Below are positions 1 through 8,319 of a DNA stretch of 64,000 nt, piece by piece. Source of the DNA: Candidatus Nitrosopumilus sp. (GTDB lineage Archaea; Thermoproteota; Nitrososphaeria; Nitrososphaerales; Nitrosopumilaceae); assembly GCA_028335865.1 (NCBI GenBank), contig JAOKTA010000001.1:20381-84380 (forward strand). The letters run 5' to 3'. Under the pieces are notes generated by a model, which had not been told where the DNA came from, ran no database searches, and saw only the letters and a list, made by a program, of their open reading frames with translations. How positions within the stretch are numbered: position 1 is the stretch's first letter; every line of letters starts with the position of its first letter. A program made the position numbers and the translations under genes.

Positions 1-948
1 TTGTAAGTCACGCCCATATCCTGAAGCTAGACCTTTGATAGTAGTTAAAATCGCAGTAAGATTTCCAATAATTTCGGCGGTCTTACCTCGAGTTAGTTCT
101 AAAATATCAGGATTCTTTTTTTGAGGCATTACACTTGAAGGTGATGTAAACTCATCAGATAATTCAATAAAAGAAAATTCAGATGTAGACCAAATAATAA
201 AATCTTCAGAAATTCTACTTAAGTTAGTCATTAAAATTGAAACCATTGCAACATACTCTGCAACAAAATCACGCGTACTAGTTGCATCAATAGAATTTTC
301 AACAACGCCATCAAAACCCAACATTTTTGCAGTGCTATGTCTATCAATTGTAATGCTAGTTCCCCCAATAGGTCCAGCTCCCAGAGGGCTTTGATTAATT
401 CTTTTAAAAGTTTCAAACAATCTTTGAAAATCTCTGGATAAAATATCAGCTTGAGCTAAAAGATAATGAGAGAATAAACCTGCTTGCGCTTGTTGAAGGT
501 GAGTGTAAAAAGGCATAATTGTTTTTTGATGGTTTTTGGATACAGATACAAGTGATTCAATTGTATCTAAAAGACAATTACACATAATGTTAATGTCATC
601 TCTAATTTTCATTCGAATATCTAAAACAACTTGATCGTTTCGAGATCTTGCAGTATGCATTTTCCCACCACTTGCCATACCTGCTTTTTTAATTACCAGA
701 GATTCAATTAATTCATGGATATCTTCTGCACCAGATGAAGTGTCAAATGTTTGATTTTTCATTCCCTCTAAGGAAGATAGAATTTTTTTTGCATCATTTT
801 TTGTAATAATTTTATTTTGAAATAGCATTATTGTATGAGCTTGACTTCCAATAATATCGTACAAAGCAATTTCAGAATCATCGTTGATAGATGAAACATA
901 ATCTAAAGTGATATTACTCAAATCAGTACCAAGTCGTGAACGATACAT
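1..948 (-). CDS. argH: Argininosuccinate lyase, 3' part cut off by window edge
   Basis: The last step of arginine synthesis: it splits argininosuccinate into arginine and fumarate. The frame is open from the ATG at 948 to the window edge, 316 codons, so the ORF track missed it. The translation begins MYRSRLGTDLS and contains the superfamily signature SSVMPQKKNPD, the HTARSRNDQ segment and the GPIGGTSI region, all typical of the fumarase/ASL superfamily. The C-terminal domain lies outside the window. The ORF listed at 231-416 on the same strand is a shadow. Identification is firm; completeness cannot be judged. Confidence 0.93.
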   Translation of the reverse strand, partial: MYRSRLGTDLSNITLDYVSSINDDSEIALYDIIGSQAHTIMLFQNKIITKNDAKKILSSLEGMKNQTFDTSSGAEDIHELIESLVIKKAGMASGGKMHTARSRNDQVVLDIRMKIRDDINIMCNCLLDTIESLVSVSKNHQKTIMPFYTHLQQAQAGLFSHYLLAQADILSRDFQRLFETFKRINQSPLGAGPIGGTSITIDRHSTAKMLGFDGVVENSIDATSTRDFVAEYVAMVSILMTNLSRISEDFIIWSTSEFSFIELSDEFTSPSSVMPQKKNPDILELTRGKTAEIIGNLTAILTTIKGLASGYGRDLQ

Positions 949-997
949 CAACTAAGGTTGTAAAATGGTTATATATAGCATAAATGTTTTTGCCGTT

Positions 998-1360
998 ATG
1001 AGTCAAGATATCAAATTACTTAGAGTCAAAATTTTTGATGAGTTATCAAAGATTGTAGATCCAGAAATCAACACTTCAATTGTAGAATTAGAGTTAATTG
1101 ATGAGGTAGATATCAGTGATAGTAATGTCAAGGTAGATTTGCATCTAACTAGTCCTTTCTGTCCAGCAGTATTTGGTTTCAAAATCTGTCAAGATGTACA
1201 CGATTATCTTTTGAGAGTAGATGGTGTAAATGATGTTAAAGTGAATGTATCAAATCATTTTATGGCAGAACAAATCAATAATCAGGTTAACAATAGTCCT
1301 AATCCTAAAAAATTGGATGAAGTTCCTAAAAAATTGGATGAAGTTCCTAAAAAATTATAG
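998..1360 (+). CDS. MIP18/SufT-family (DUF59) iron-sulfur assembly protein
   Basis: A small protein of the MIP18/DUF59 family, linked in other organisms to iron-sulfur cluster maturation. The DUF59 fold covers the first ~95 residues, with the family pattern VDPEIN near the start and SPFCPAVFGFKICQDV, including the conserved Cys, in the middle. The tail carries nearly three copies of PKKLDEV encoded by a 21-bp tandem repeat. I prefer the ATG at 998 over the track start at 965, because a TATA-like ttatatata at 969-977 would then sit about 25 bp upstream and give a leaderless mRNA, common in archaea. It lies next to the Fe-S-rich sdh operon, which fits a maturation role (inference). Confidence 0.82.
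   Translation: MSQDIKLLRVKIFDELSKIVDPEINTSIVELELIDEVDISDSNVKVDLHLTSPFCPAVFGFKICQDVHDYLLRVDGVNDVKVNVSNHFMAEQINNQVNNSPNPKKLDEVPKKLDEVPKKL
1304..1357 (+). repeat. 21-bp in-frame tandem repeat in the MIP18 gene tail
   Basis: The unit cctaaaaaattggatgaagtt occurs twice in full and once in part, encoding the PKKLDEV repeats. It is in frame (multiple of three), so slippage would only change tail length. Confidence 0.85.
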
Positions 1361-1373
1361 AGACCTGAGCCTG

Positions 1374-1429
1374 AAAATTATTTTAACTTTTTAAAAATTA
1401 TTTTAACTTTTTAAAAATTATTTTAACTT
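1374..1429. repeat. 20-bp non-coding tandem repeat between convergent genes; likely shared terminator
   Basis: About 2.8 copies of an AT-only unit (aattattttaactttttaaa, period 20) fill the gap between the MIP18 gene and sdhB. The last copy includes the sdhB stop codon. Each strand offers runs of five T, so the array can plausibly end transcription from both sides. Confidence 0.7.
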
Positions 1430-2190
1430 CTAAATCCTAGCAAATATCCTCTAAGGAATTGAATTCCCATTGCAGGATCAACACCTTTTGGACATACTTG
1501 ACTACATGAGCCAGCAAAATGACATCTCCAAATTCCATGAGATTCATCAATTATGTTTAATCTAGTATCTTTTCCTTTATCTCGGCTATCAGCAACATAT
1601 CGATATGCTTGTGCTAATGCCTGAGGTCCAACAAAAGAAGAATCAGTAGCCATAGTAGGACATGCAGAATTACACAATCCACATTTGATACAATTAGCAA
1701 ATTGGATGTATTGCTCTACTTCTTGAGGTGATTGTAAAAATTCTCGCTCATCGGATTCTAGTTCACTGTCATCACGAATGAGGTAAGGTTGAATTTTTTG
1801 ATGTTTCTCAAATAATTTTTCAAATCCAACTGTCAAATCACGAATTACTGGAAAATTATTCATAGGTTCAACTGTAACAACATCAGAATCTAATTCACTA
1901 ATTTTTGTAAAACATGCAAGTTTTGGTTTTCCATTAATCATCATACCACATGAACCACATGTAGCTTGTCTACAAGAATAACGAACAGCAACAGAATGGT
2001 CAAAATGTTTTTTGACATCAAGAATTGCTTCCAATACAGTAGTCCATTTTTGATAAGGAACAGTAAATTCCATAAATTTACTTGATTCATCTAATTTTGG
2101 ATTAAATTTTGAAATTCTTAAAACAATAGATTTTGGTGAAGATAATGGTGTTGATGCTTGTTCATCTGCAATACTAGATACTTGAGCCAT
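1423..2190 (-). CDS. sdhB: Succinate dehydrogenase iron-sulfur subunit
   Basis: Carries electrons from the SdhA flavin to the membrane anchor of complex II. All three cluster sites are visible: [2Fe-2S] at C73, C78, C81, C93 (CRQATCGSCG), [4Fe-4S] at C167-C177 (CIKCGLCNSACP), and the third site at C223, C229, C233 (CHFAGSCSQVCPKG). The 255-residue length is normal. It is the last gene of the sdhA-C-D-B operon, starting 1 bp after sdhD. Residues 1-20 are a Ser/Ala-rich extension with no obvious signal function. Confidence 0.96.
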   Translation of the reverse strand: MAQVSSIADEQASTPLSSPKSIVLRISKFNPKLDESSKFMEFTVPYQKWTTVLEAILDVKKHFDHSVAVRYSCRQATCGSCGMMINGKPKLACFTKISELDSDVVTVEPMNNFPVIRDLTVGFEKLFEKHQKIQPYLIRDDSELESDEREFLQSPQEVEQYIQFANCIKCGLCNSACPTMATDSSFVGPQALAQAYRYVADSRDKGKDTRLNIIDESHGIWRCHFAGSCSQVCPKGVDPAMGIQFLRGYLLGFRS

Positions 2191-2191
2191 T

Positions 2192-2548
2192 CTATGTCAT
2201 CCCCATATTTGTCATAATAATAGTTCTTGAACCATATCCAATCAATACAATCATTCCCACCATACTACCATATGAAACGGCTTTCTCATATACTCTGCCT
2301 TGTTTTAATTCTAATAAGATAACTCTCAATCCATTAAATCCATGTACTGCAAGTAAAATCAAAATTAATTCAAGCATGATAACATATGGAACCGATTGAT
2401 AATTAGCTAAAACGTTTTCATATGATAAAGAATCGGCAAATCCGGTTGTTAAACGCATCAAAATATGAACTGCGACTAAACCAACTGATGCTAAAGCAGT
2501 TCCATAGTGTATTTTCATTATTGTACTTTCTTTCATATCATTCACCAA
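2192..2548 (-). CDS. sdhD: Succinate dehydrogenase membrane anchor subunit D
   Basis: A 118-residue protein with three predicted membrane helices (about residues 12-32, 50-72, 92-112). Position between sdhC and sdhB identifies it as the second anchor subunit, which with SdhC would bind quinone and, if present, heme b. H14 and the His in HGFNGLRVILLE (about residue 69) are candidate heme ligands. Its start overlaps the sdhC 3' end by 11 bp, suggesting coupled translation. Assignment rests on position and topology because anchor subunits diverge fast. Confidence 0.85.
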   Translation of the reverse strand: MVNDMKESTIMKIHYGTALASVGLVAVHILMRLTTGFADSLSYENVLANYQSVPYVIMLELILILLAVHGFNGLRVILLELKQGRVYEKAVSYGSMVGMIVLIGYGSRTIIMTNMGMT

Positions 2549-2969
2549 ACATTACTGCCATTCCATACATCATTGCAACTGCTGCAAGAACAATGGATGA
2601 GTAGATTCCTATTTTTTGTCTATAATTTTGAGATGCTGGTTGATATGGGTAATCAGGTCTAGCAGGATTTCCTACACCAACACCGCCATGTCCCAACATA
2701 ATTCTAATTCCGTTTCCAGTATGAAAAACGCACATACCAATTACAAGTGCTAAAAAGATATGGCCTTCAGTAGTTTGAGTCATTGCTAGAAAGTCATCCC
2801 AACCCATTCGACCTCGTAAAATATTACTTGTTTCATAAACATGTGCAATAAAGTAACCCAATAACCCTAATCCAGTTAAACGCATTAACAAATATGCAAT
2901 ACGTTCAATTCCATAGCGGCCAGGATTAGCCATTCCTTTGATGCCTTCACGATGTTCGTCTTCAGTCAT
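2538..2969 (-). CDS. sdhC: Succinate dehydrogenase cytochrome b / membrane anchor subunit C
   Basis: A 143-residue anchor protein with three membrane helices (about residues 25-47, 70-90, 118-140). The segment YLLMRLTGLGLLGYFIAHV matches the SdhC pattern in which R and H frame the first helix, and HTGNGIRIMLGH resembles the SdhC/D motif HxxNGIRxxxxD. It follows sdhA directly (the sdhA stop and the sdhC start abut). Confidence 0.9.
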   Translation of the reverse strand: MTEDEHREGIKGMANPGRYGIERIAYLLMRLTGLGLLGYFIAHVYETSNILRGRMGWDDFLAMTQTTEGHIFLALVIGMCVFHTGNGIRIMLGHGGVGVGNPARPDYPYQPASQNYRQKIGIYSSIVLAAVAMMYGMAVMFGE

Positions 2970-4682
2970 CTAATATTTCCTCTCTACTGGTTGGTATTTA
3001 GTAATTGTTACAGGATGTGTTTTCATGATTGGTTCATTTGGATCATAATACGCTAGCGTATGATGTAAGAAATTAGCATCATCACGTTTAGGATAATCAG
3101 TTCTTGCATGTGCACCACGAGATTCTTTTCGATTAATTGCACCAACTAAAATTACCTCTGCAACTCTAAACATAGAATCAAGTTCCATAACATTTGCGAA
3201 ATTAGTATTGTATTCTTTTGCTTTGTCATCAACGTGTTTCCAAGCTTGTTTTTTTAATTCTCTAACTTTCTTTAAACCGTCAACAAGATCAGTTTCATTT
3301 CTGTAAACATATGCCTTATTGTTTAAAGTATCAGTAAGTTCTTGTCTAATCTCATAGGGATTAACATCCCCATTTCCTCTAAATATTCCATCGTAGATTC
3401 TTTTTTCTTCTAAGGCAACTAAATGATGTGGCCACGGATTTGAGGTTGTCTTATTTTTAATATAATCAATTGCTAATTCGCCGGTAATTTTACCCCAAAC
3501 AATACATTCTGAAGTTGAATTTGCACCTAAACGATTTGAACCGTGAACACTGTTACATGCAGCCTCTCCTGCAGCCCATACACCTTGAATTTCAGTGGCA
3601 CCATCAATATCAGTATGTAATCCACCCATCATGTAATGGCATACAGGTCTGATGTCAAGCAAGTCTTTAGCAGGATCGATTCCAGAAAATTTAATAGAAA
3701 TTTCTCTAATTCCACCTAATTTTGCCTTAATTTTCTCATCACCAAGATGTCTAATGTCAAGTTTCATACAATCAACACCAGTCTCATGTTTGAAACCATT
3801 ACCTTGTTCAATTTCAGTCATAATAGATCTTGAAACAATATCACGCGGAGCTAACTCCATTTTTCCAGCAGCATAAGTTTTCATAAATCGCTCTCCCTTG
3901 TTGTTAAGCAAATAACCGCCTTCGCCTCTTGCACCTTCCGTGATCAATATTCCGGAAGGTAAAATTCCAGTAGGATGAAATTGTACAAACTCCATATCCT
4001 TTAGTGCCATGCCAGCACGAAATCCCATATCCAAACCATCAGGAGTTGAAGAAAGAGCATAAGTTGAAAAACTATACAATCTTCCAGCTCCACCAGTTGC
4101 AATGATCATGGCTTTTCCTTTAATTGTATAAAATGTACCAGAAGATAACTCAATGGCAGTAACTCCCATGAATGTTTTTCCATCATGAATAATTGATGTT
4201 ACAAACCATTCGTTAAGATATTCAATATTATCAAATTTTTGACATGTATCATACAAAGTTTGCATTTCAAAGAAACCAACTTTATCTGATGCATATGTAG
4301 CCCTTGGAAAACTGTAACCACCAAAATTTCGTTGATCAATTCTACCATCATCTCGTCTAGACCAAGGCATTCCCCAATGATCCAGCTGATGAATTTCTTG
4401 CGGCATCTCAACACATAATCTTTCAGCTACATCTTGATCTGCAAGAAAGTCGCTGCCTTTTACAGTATCATAAACATGAGATTCAATTGTATCCCCCTCA
4501 TCTTCAAAAAGTACTGCAGCAGTTCCACCTTCTGCAGAAACAGAATGAGAACGCATAACTTGTACTTTAGAAACAACTGCAATTTTTAGATGTGGACCTT
4601 TTTTTGCAGCTGCGATTGCAGCTCGTAATCCAGCAAGTCCTGAACCACAAATAATTAGATCATATTCTAGAGAGTTAACCAT
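2970..4682 (-). CDS. sdhA: Succinate dehydrogenase flavoprotein subunit
   Basis: Oxidises succinate to fumarate at a covalently bound FAD; part of the TCA cycle and respiratory chain. The N-terminus has the dinucleotide fold GSGLAGLRAAIAA. SHSVSAEGG contains the His that forms the 8-alpha-histidyl FAD bond, and FHPTGI plus the RGAHAR motif near residue 530 are active-site segments. At 570 residues it is the usual size. It is first in the operon. The 90-bp upstream gap is shared with a divergent PadR-type gene and carries palindromes, so regulation by that protein is likely but not shown. Confidence 0.97.
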   Translation of the reverse strand: MVNSLEYDLIICGSGLAGLRAAIAAAKKGPHLKIAVVSKVQVMRSHSVSAEGGTAAVLFEDEGDTIESHVYDTVKGSDFLADQDVAERLCVEMPQEIHQLDHWGMPWSRRDDGRIDQRNFGGYSFPRATYASDKVGFFEMQTLYDTCQKFDNIEYLNEWFVTSIIHDGKTFMGVTAIELSSGTFYTIKGKAMIIATGGAGRLYSFSTYALSSTPDGLDMGFRAGMALKDMEFVQFHPTGILPSGILITEGARGEGGYLLNNKGERFMKTYAAGKMELAPRDIVSRSIMTEIEQGNGFKHETGVDCMKLDIRHLGDEKIKAKLGGIREISIKFSGIDPAKDLLDIRPVCHYMMGGLHTDIDGATEIQGVWAAGEAACNSVHGSNRLGANSTSECIVWGKITGELAIDYIKNKTTSNPWPHHLVALEEKRIYDGIFRGNGDVNPYEIRQELTDTLNNKAYVYRNETDLVDGLKKVRELKKQAWKHVDDKAKEYNTNFANVMELDSMFRVAEVILVGAINRKESRGAHARTDYPKRDDANFLHHTLAYYDPNEPIMKTHPVTITKYQPVERKY

Positions 4683-4722
4683 TTTTAAGACAAATACAGT
4701 ATTTTTGGGTTAAATATGAAGT

Positions 4723-4777
4723 ATATCAGTGATATTAAGAAATATTAAAATATATCACTAGCGATATTACTAGTGAT
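4723..4777. promoter_or_regulatory. Palindromic operator candidates between sdhA and the PadR-type gene
   Basis: Two dyads lie in 55 bp: ATATCA-G-TGATAT (4723-4735, perfect 6-1-6) and ATCACTAG-n8-CTAGTGAT (4754-4777, perfect 8-bp arms). They share the core ATCAnTGAT/ATCACTAG. The second covers the regulator's start codon, as expected for autorepression, and the first lies 41 bp upstream of sdhA. That they bind the PadR protein is inference. Confidence 0.6.
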
Positions 4778-5276
4778 GATTTCTGAATGGTTTCAAAGAG
4801 TAGGAAGTTCAATTCCAAGAGGATTTTCACGATATTTTGTTTTGGAATTATTAAAAGAAAAAACATACACTGGAAAAGAAATCATTGATTATGCAGTAGA
4901 GCAAAGTAATGGAATTTGGAAACCATCGCCGGGATTAATTTATCCATTATTAGGTCGACTCTTAGATGAAAATTTAATTCAAGAAACAAAAGACGGAAGA
5001 TATCAGTTAACAAAAGAAGGTGAAGAAACGGCAAAAGATGTTGATAAAATGAACGATATTATTAAAAATCAATTAGAGGTTCTTTTCAGATTAGGCAATG
5101 TAGGAAGATTTGTTGCATTGGACATACTTGAAAAAATTTCTTCCATGGGATCAATTCTAAGTTCAAACATCACAAATATGACCGATGAAGAAACGCAAAA
5201 ATATAAAGAATTCCTTCAAAGTGAGTTAAATAAAATGAATGAAAAGAAAGTAGTAAAAAAAATTAAAATAGAATAA
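4776..5276 (+). CDS. PadR-family winged-helix transcriptional regulator
   Basis: A DNA-binding regulator. Residues 15-85 match the PadR winged helix: YFVLELLKEKTYTGKEIIDYA, then WKPSPGLIYPLLGRLLDENLI, the PadR hallmark where an SPGxIYP segment leads into the recognition helix. The remainder is a helical C-terminus, probably for dimerisation, with a Lys-rich end. GTG at 4773 and ATG at 4776 are both possible starts; I use the ATG. The gene is divergent from sdhA, and its start lies inside a perfect palindrome, which suggests autoregulation and control of sdh. The effector is unknown. Confidence 0.85.
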   Translation: MISEWFQRVGSSIPRGFSRYFVLELLKEKTYTGKEIIDYAVEQSNGIWKPSPGLIYPLLGRLLDENLIQETKDGRYQLTKEGEETAKDVDKMNDIIKNQLEVLFRLGNVGRFVALDILEKISSMGSILSSNITNMTDEETQKYKEFLQSELNKMNEKKVVKKIKIE

Positions 5277-5611
5277 TAAGGAATTAAATAAAAAACATAA
5301 AGTGAATTTAAAAAAACACAGGAAATGAAACATGATTTTCTGGAATACAGGTTATCACTAAATCTGTAAAATATACGATAAAATTTATTTAAATATTTTT
5401 ATTATTGTCATAGATTCTATGATTGTGATTACTACAACATCAAACCGTTATTTACTAGATATACAAATAAGATAAAAATAATTTAAACATGAGTAATCAG
5501 ACTAAGTCTACTAATTTATTTCAGTTCTCTTAATGATTTTATTAAATTATTAAGTTTTGTATAATTTTAAATCATAAATAATTTAAAGAGAATAAAAAAT
5601 TTCAAGTAAAG
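5277..5611. other. Intergenic gap, no gene seen
   Basis: 335 bp of very AT-rich sequence between the 3' ends of the PadR-type gene and alba. I see short T runs that may end transcription and one 14-codon ATG ORF at 5490, but no convincing gene, tRNA or strong hairpin. Confidence 0.5.
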
Positions 5612-5899
5612 TTAACTTGTATTTTTCTTTACTTCAATTTCTATTGTTGAAACATTTCGTGTTCTACCATCTTCGGATTCAAGTAATTCTGAGTCAATTT
5701 TGATATTTCCAATAGAATATCCAGTATTTTCAGTTTTACGTGCAACAATTTGAGCTACATCTACAGCACGGCCAATACTGAGTCCCCGAGCTTTAATGTT
5801 AACTGATGGTACATTTGCTAATTGAATTAGCGTTGATGTCACGTATGCCATCAATGGTTTCTTACCAATGAATATAGTATCTCTAGTTTCAGTTGACAT
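5612..5899 (-). CDS. albA: DNA/RNA-binding protein Alba
   Basis: A small basic chromatin and RNA-binding protein of archaea. The signature IGKKPLMAYVTS appears near the N-terminus (the Lys pair is the one acetylated in Sulfolobus Alba), followed by SVNIKARGLSIGRAVDVA, the conserved nucleic-acid-facing segment. The track begins at a TTG (5923). I prefer the ATG at 5899 because it gives the usual MST...IFIGKKP N-terminus and lies suitably downstream of the TATA palindrome at 5944-5960. Monocistronic. Confidence 0.93.
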   Translation of the reverse strand: MSTETRDTIFIGKKPLMAYVTSTLIQLANVPSVNIKARGLSIGRAVDVAQIVARKTENTGYSIGNIKIDSELLESEDGRTRNVSTIEIEVKKNTS

Positions 5900-5943
5900 A
5901 ATTAGTTTAATATCTAACGACAATTTAAAGTTAAAATGAATTT

Positions 5944-5960
5944 TTTATAATATTTATAAA
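5944..5960. promoter_or_regulatory. Symmetrical TATA element between divergent genes
   Basis: TTTATAA-TAT-TTATAAA is a perfect 17-bp palindrome in the 104-bp gap between alba (minus) and the HEAT-repeat gene (plus). It lies about 45 bp from each start codon, so a single TATA region could serve both directions. Confidence 0.5.
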
Positions 5961-6003
5961 AAATTTAAGGATTATTAACTTCAAAATAGAATTTAATATT
6001 ATC

Positions 6004-6540
6004 TTGGAAAATATTATAAAAATATTAGAATCAGGAAAACCTGAAAAAAAAATAAAAATCTTGGAAACATTGCATAATACTAATGAATTAAAAACATTAG
6101 AACAAATAATTTTAAGATTAAATGATGACAGTATTCAAGTTAGAGGGGAAGCATTTAATGCACTTTTGTTAAACCAAAATCAAATTTCAAAAATTTTAAT
6201 TGATAATCTTAATTCTTCAAATAAAAATATCAGAGGTTTTACATCACTAGTATTAGCTAATCGAAATGAAAAAAGTGCAATTCCAGAAATAATAAAACTT
6301 GTAGAAGATAAACACGGAATGGTTAGATCATGTGCAATTGGGGCATTAGGTCATCTAAAGGCTAAAAAAATAACAGATATTATTTTGAAATTACTTTCAG
6401 ATTCTAATTTAGAGGTACAAAAAAGTGCGTTACAAGCAGCAATTCAAACAGACATGATTATTTCAACAGATAAAATTAAAGAAATTGAAAAAAATAGTGA
6501 TCTGCAAATTAAAAATTTATTGTTGAAATTAAAAAAATAA
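6004..6540 (+). CDS. HEAT-repeat protein
   Basis: A 178-residue all-helical protein with about four HEAT/PBS-lyase-like repeats, visible as recurring blocks such as DDSIQVRGEAFNALL, SSNKNIRGFTSLVLA, DKHGMVRSCAIGALG and DSNLEVQKSALQAAI. Such solenoids bind proteins; the partner here cannot be inferred. The start is a TTG at 6004, 2 bp after an in-frame TAA-like AT stretch. A tRNA-Ala gene on the opposite strand lies just beyond its stop. Confidence 0.8.
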   Translation: MENIIKILESGKPEKKIKILETLHNTNELKTLEQIILRLNDDSIQVRGEAFNALLLNQNQISKILIDNLNSSNKNIRGFTSLVLANRNEKSAIPEIIKLVEDKHGMVRSCAIGALGHLKAKKITDIILKLLSDSNLEVQKSALQAAIQTDMIISTDKIKEIEKNSDLQIKNLLLKLKK

Positions 6541-6541
6541 G

Positions 6542-6615
6542 TGGACCGGAAGGGATTTGAACCCTTGATCCGATGCATGCCATGCACCTATCCTACCAGA
6601 CTAGACGACCGGCCC
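6542..6615 (-). tRNA. tRNA-Ala (anticodon GGC)
   Basis: The minus strand folds as a complete cloverleaf of 74 nt: acceptor GGGCCGG/CCGGTCC, anticodon stem GGTGC/GCATC with loop ATGGCAT, T-arm AAGGG-TTCAAAT-CCCTT. The G3:U70 pair that defines alanine identity is present. No intron; CCA is not encoded. Confidence 0.96.
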
Positions 6616-6740
6616 AATAATCAGAATACTGATTGAATAATATTTCTCAAATTGGTTATTAACGTTTAGCGATTTTATTAAATGCAAAGAAAGGAAATCA
6701 TCACAATATATTTAAGCTTCAATATTCTGATTCAATTGTT

Positions 6741-7586
6741 ATGGTAGTAGATAACAAAGCAACTGTCACATATGTTCAATTAATAAAAGAGGATCTTCTT
6801 ATTATCAGAATTGTTCCAAATGAAGGTTCGGTTCCAGATTTTGAAGCAGGTCAATTTCTTACATTAGGTTTACCAAATCCAGAAAATGCAGGTAAAATTG
6901 TTAGACGCGCATATTCAATTGCATCTCATCCAGAAAATAAAGAGTATATCGAATTTGTAATCAGATGGGTTAGAAAACCACTTCCAGGAAGATTGACTAC
7001 ACAATTATTTAATGTGAAAGAAGGAGATGAAATTCTTTGGTTGAAACCTGCAGGTAGAGCATTAGGAATTAGTGAAGAATTACCAAACGGTGAAAAAGAT
7101 ACAAGAAGAATCGTATGCATTGGCGGCGGAACAGGGTTGGCACCATTTGTCAGTTTTGCACAGCATCTCCATGACACCAATGATAAACGGGAGATTGTTG
7201 TTTTGCACGGTGCAAGTTATGTCGATGAATTAAGCTACAAAGATTTGCTAACAGGTCTTGAAGATGAGAGCATCTCAAAAGGTGCTGATAAATGGAATTT
7301 TAAATATCGTGCAGCAATCAGTAGACCGCAAGAATGGTTTAACAGAAGTTGGGCAGGTCAAACAGGTAGAGTTGAAACATTTCTAAGACCTAGAGCTGAA
7401 GGCGCATCACCATTAGAGGAATTAATTGGAGGTAAAATTACTCAAGACAATACAATATTCTATGTTTGTGGATGGCAAGGAACAATTGATGGGGTTATGG
7501 ACTTTTTAAAGCCAAAAGGATTCATCACAGAGCACGATAAACGTGAAGATGGTAGCTTTGAAGTAAAGTATGAATCATACGGATAG
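6741..7586 (+). CDS. Ferredoxin/flavodoxin-NADP reductase family protein
   Basis: An FAD-containing reductase that would move electrons between NAD(P)H and a ferredoxin or similar carrier. Residues 50-60 hold the FAD motif RRAYSIASHP (RxYS). GGGTGLAPFVSF at about 130-141 is the NAD(P) pyrophosphate loop, and VCGWQGTIDGVMDFL near the C-terminus matches the FNR segment C-G-x-x-x-M. 281 residues is normal. It stands alone after tRNA-Ala. A role with the two ferredoxins at 18-19 kb is possible but unproven. Confidence 0.88.
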   Translation: MVVDNKATVTYVQLIKEDLLIIRIVPNEGSVPDFEAGQFLTLGLPNPENAGKIVRRAYSIASHPENKEYIEFVIRWVRKPLPGRLTTQLFNVKEGDEILWLKPAGRALGISEELPNGEKDTRRIVCIGGGTGLAPFVSFAQHLHDTNDKREIVVLHGASYVDELSYKDLLTGLEDESISKGADKWNFKYRAAISRPQEWFNRSWAGQTGRVETFLRPRAEGASPLEELIGGKITQDNTIFYVCGWQGTIDGVMDFLKPKGFITEHDKREDGSFEVKYESYG

Positions 7587-7640
7587 CCAATTATTCTAAA
7601 AATTAATCATTGAAATATAAGAATTATTTAGGAATCATAA

Positions 7641-8246
7641 TTGACAACAGCACTATACCTAGCACATCTAAATCCAGTAACAAATGCTCATGTAGAGATT
7701 ATTAAAGAATTGAAAAAAGAGGCGGATATTGTAAAAGTCATGCCAGTTATTTTCAAATATGATGACAAGGAAGTTAATAGTAAAAGTTTTCCATTTAATT
7801 TTGAATCTAGAAAAAAAATGCTAATGTCAGTTTTTGGTGATTCAATAGAAATTACAGAGGATTATTCATTTTTTGCACCATTTAAAAAATACCTACCACC
7901 ATTATTGACACCAAAATCATGGAAATTAAGAAAACAGATTCTCAACGGTGTTGAAGGAAAATATTTTTCATATACGGGAGATAAAGCTGAAGGATATATG
8001 TTAAAATTTTATAGACTGAAGCCAAAAATTGGTGAAAGAAAATCTCTTTCTGCAGCATCAGTAAAAGAAAAATTGTATGATGCAGCACAAGGTAAAAAAT
8101 CATCATGGAAAGAAGATGTTCCAGAAGGCATATCTAAAATAATTGAAGAGGAATGGAAAACGGTAGAAAAATATGCATCTATGGAGGATATGACTACAAG
8201 GGTTGTAGGAATGAAATTTCCTAAAGAAGGTTGGTCAAAAAAATAA
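7641..8246 (+). CDS. Nucleotidylyltransferase-like protein (HxGH-type superfamily), function unknown
   Basis: The N-terminus ALYLAHLNPVTNAHVEIIKELKKEADIVKVMPV has the layout of the cytidylyltransferase/NMNAT superfamily: a beta strand, an N-P-x-x-N-x-H motif in place of PxHxGH, then helix and strand. ERKSLSAASVKEKL further on may stand for the second motif (ISxTxxR-like). Substrate unknown; nicotinamide or another nucleotide coenzyme would fit the superfamily. The start is a TTG at 7641. It has no operon partner. Confidence 0.6.
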   Translation: MTTALYLAHLNPVTNAHVEIIKELKKEADIVKVMPVIFKYDDKEVNSKSFPFNFESRKKMLMSVFGDSIEITEDYSFFAPFKKYLPPLLTPKSWKLRKQILNGVEGKYFSYTGDKAEGYMLKFYRLKPKIGERKSLSAASVKEKLYDAAQGKKSSWKEDVPEGISKIIEEEWKTVEKYASMEDMTTRVVGMKFPKEGWSKK

Positions 8247-8319
8247 TTATTTTGTCAAACAGTATAAAATTCAAAAATTAATTGAAAATAAATTAATAGT
8301 GATCATCTAAAAATTGGAT

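Noticed and set aside
231-416. Minus-strand ORF of 61 residues
   Set aside because: It lies inside argH in another frame of the same strand and has Leu-rich low-complexity translation; a shadow.
5490-5534. 14-codon ORF (MSNQTKSTNLFQFS) in the intergenic gap after the PadR-type gene
   Set aside because: Too short, no supporting context, expected by chance in this sequence.
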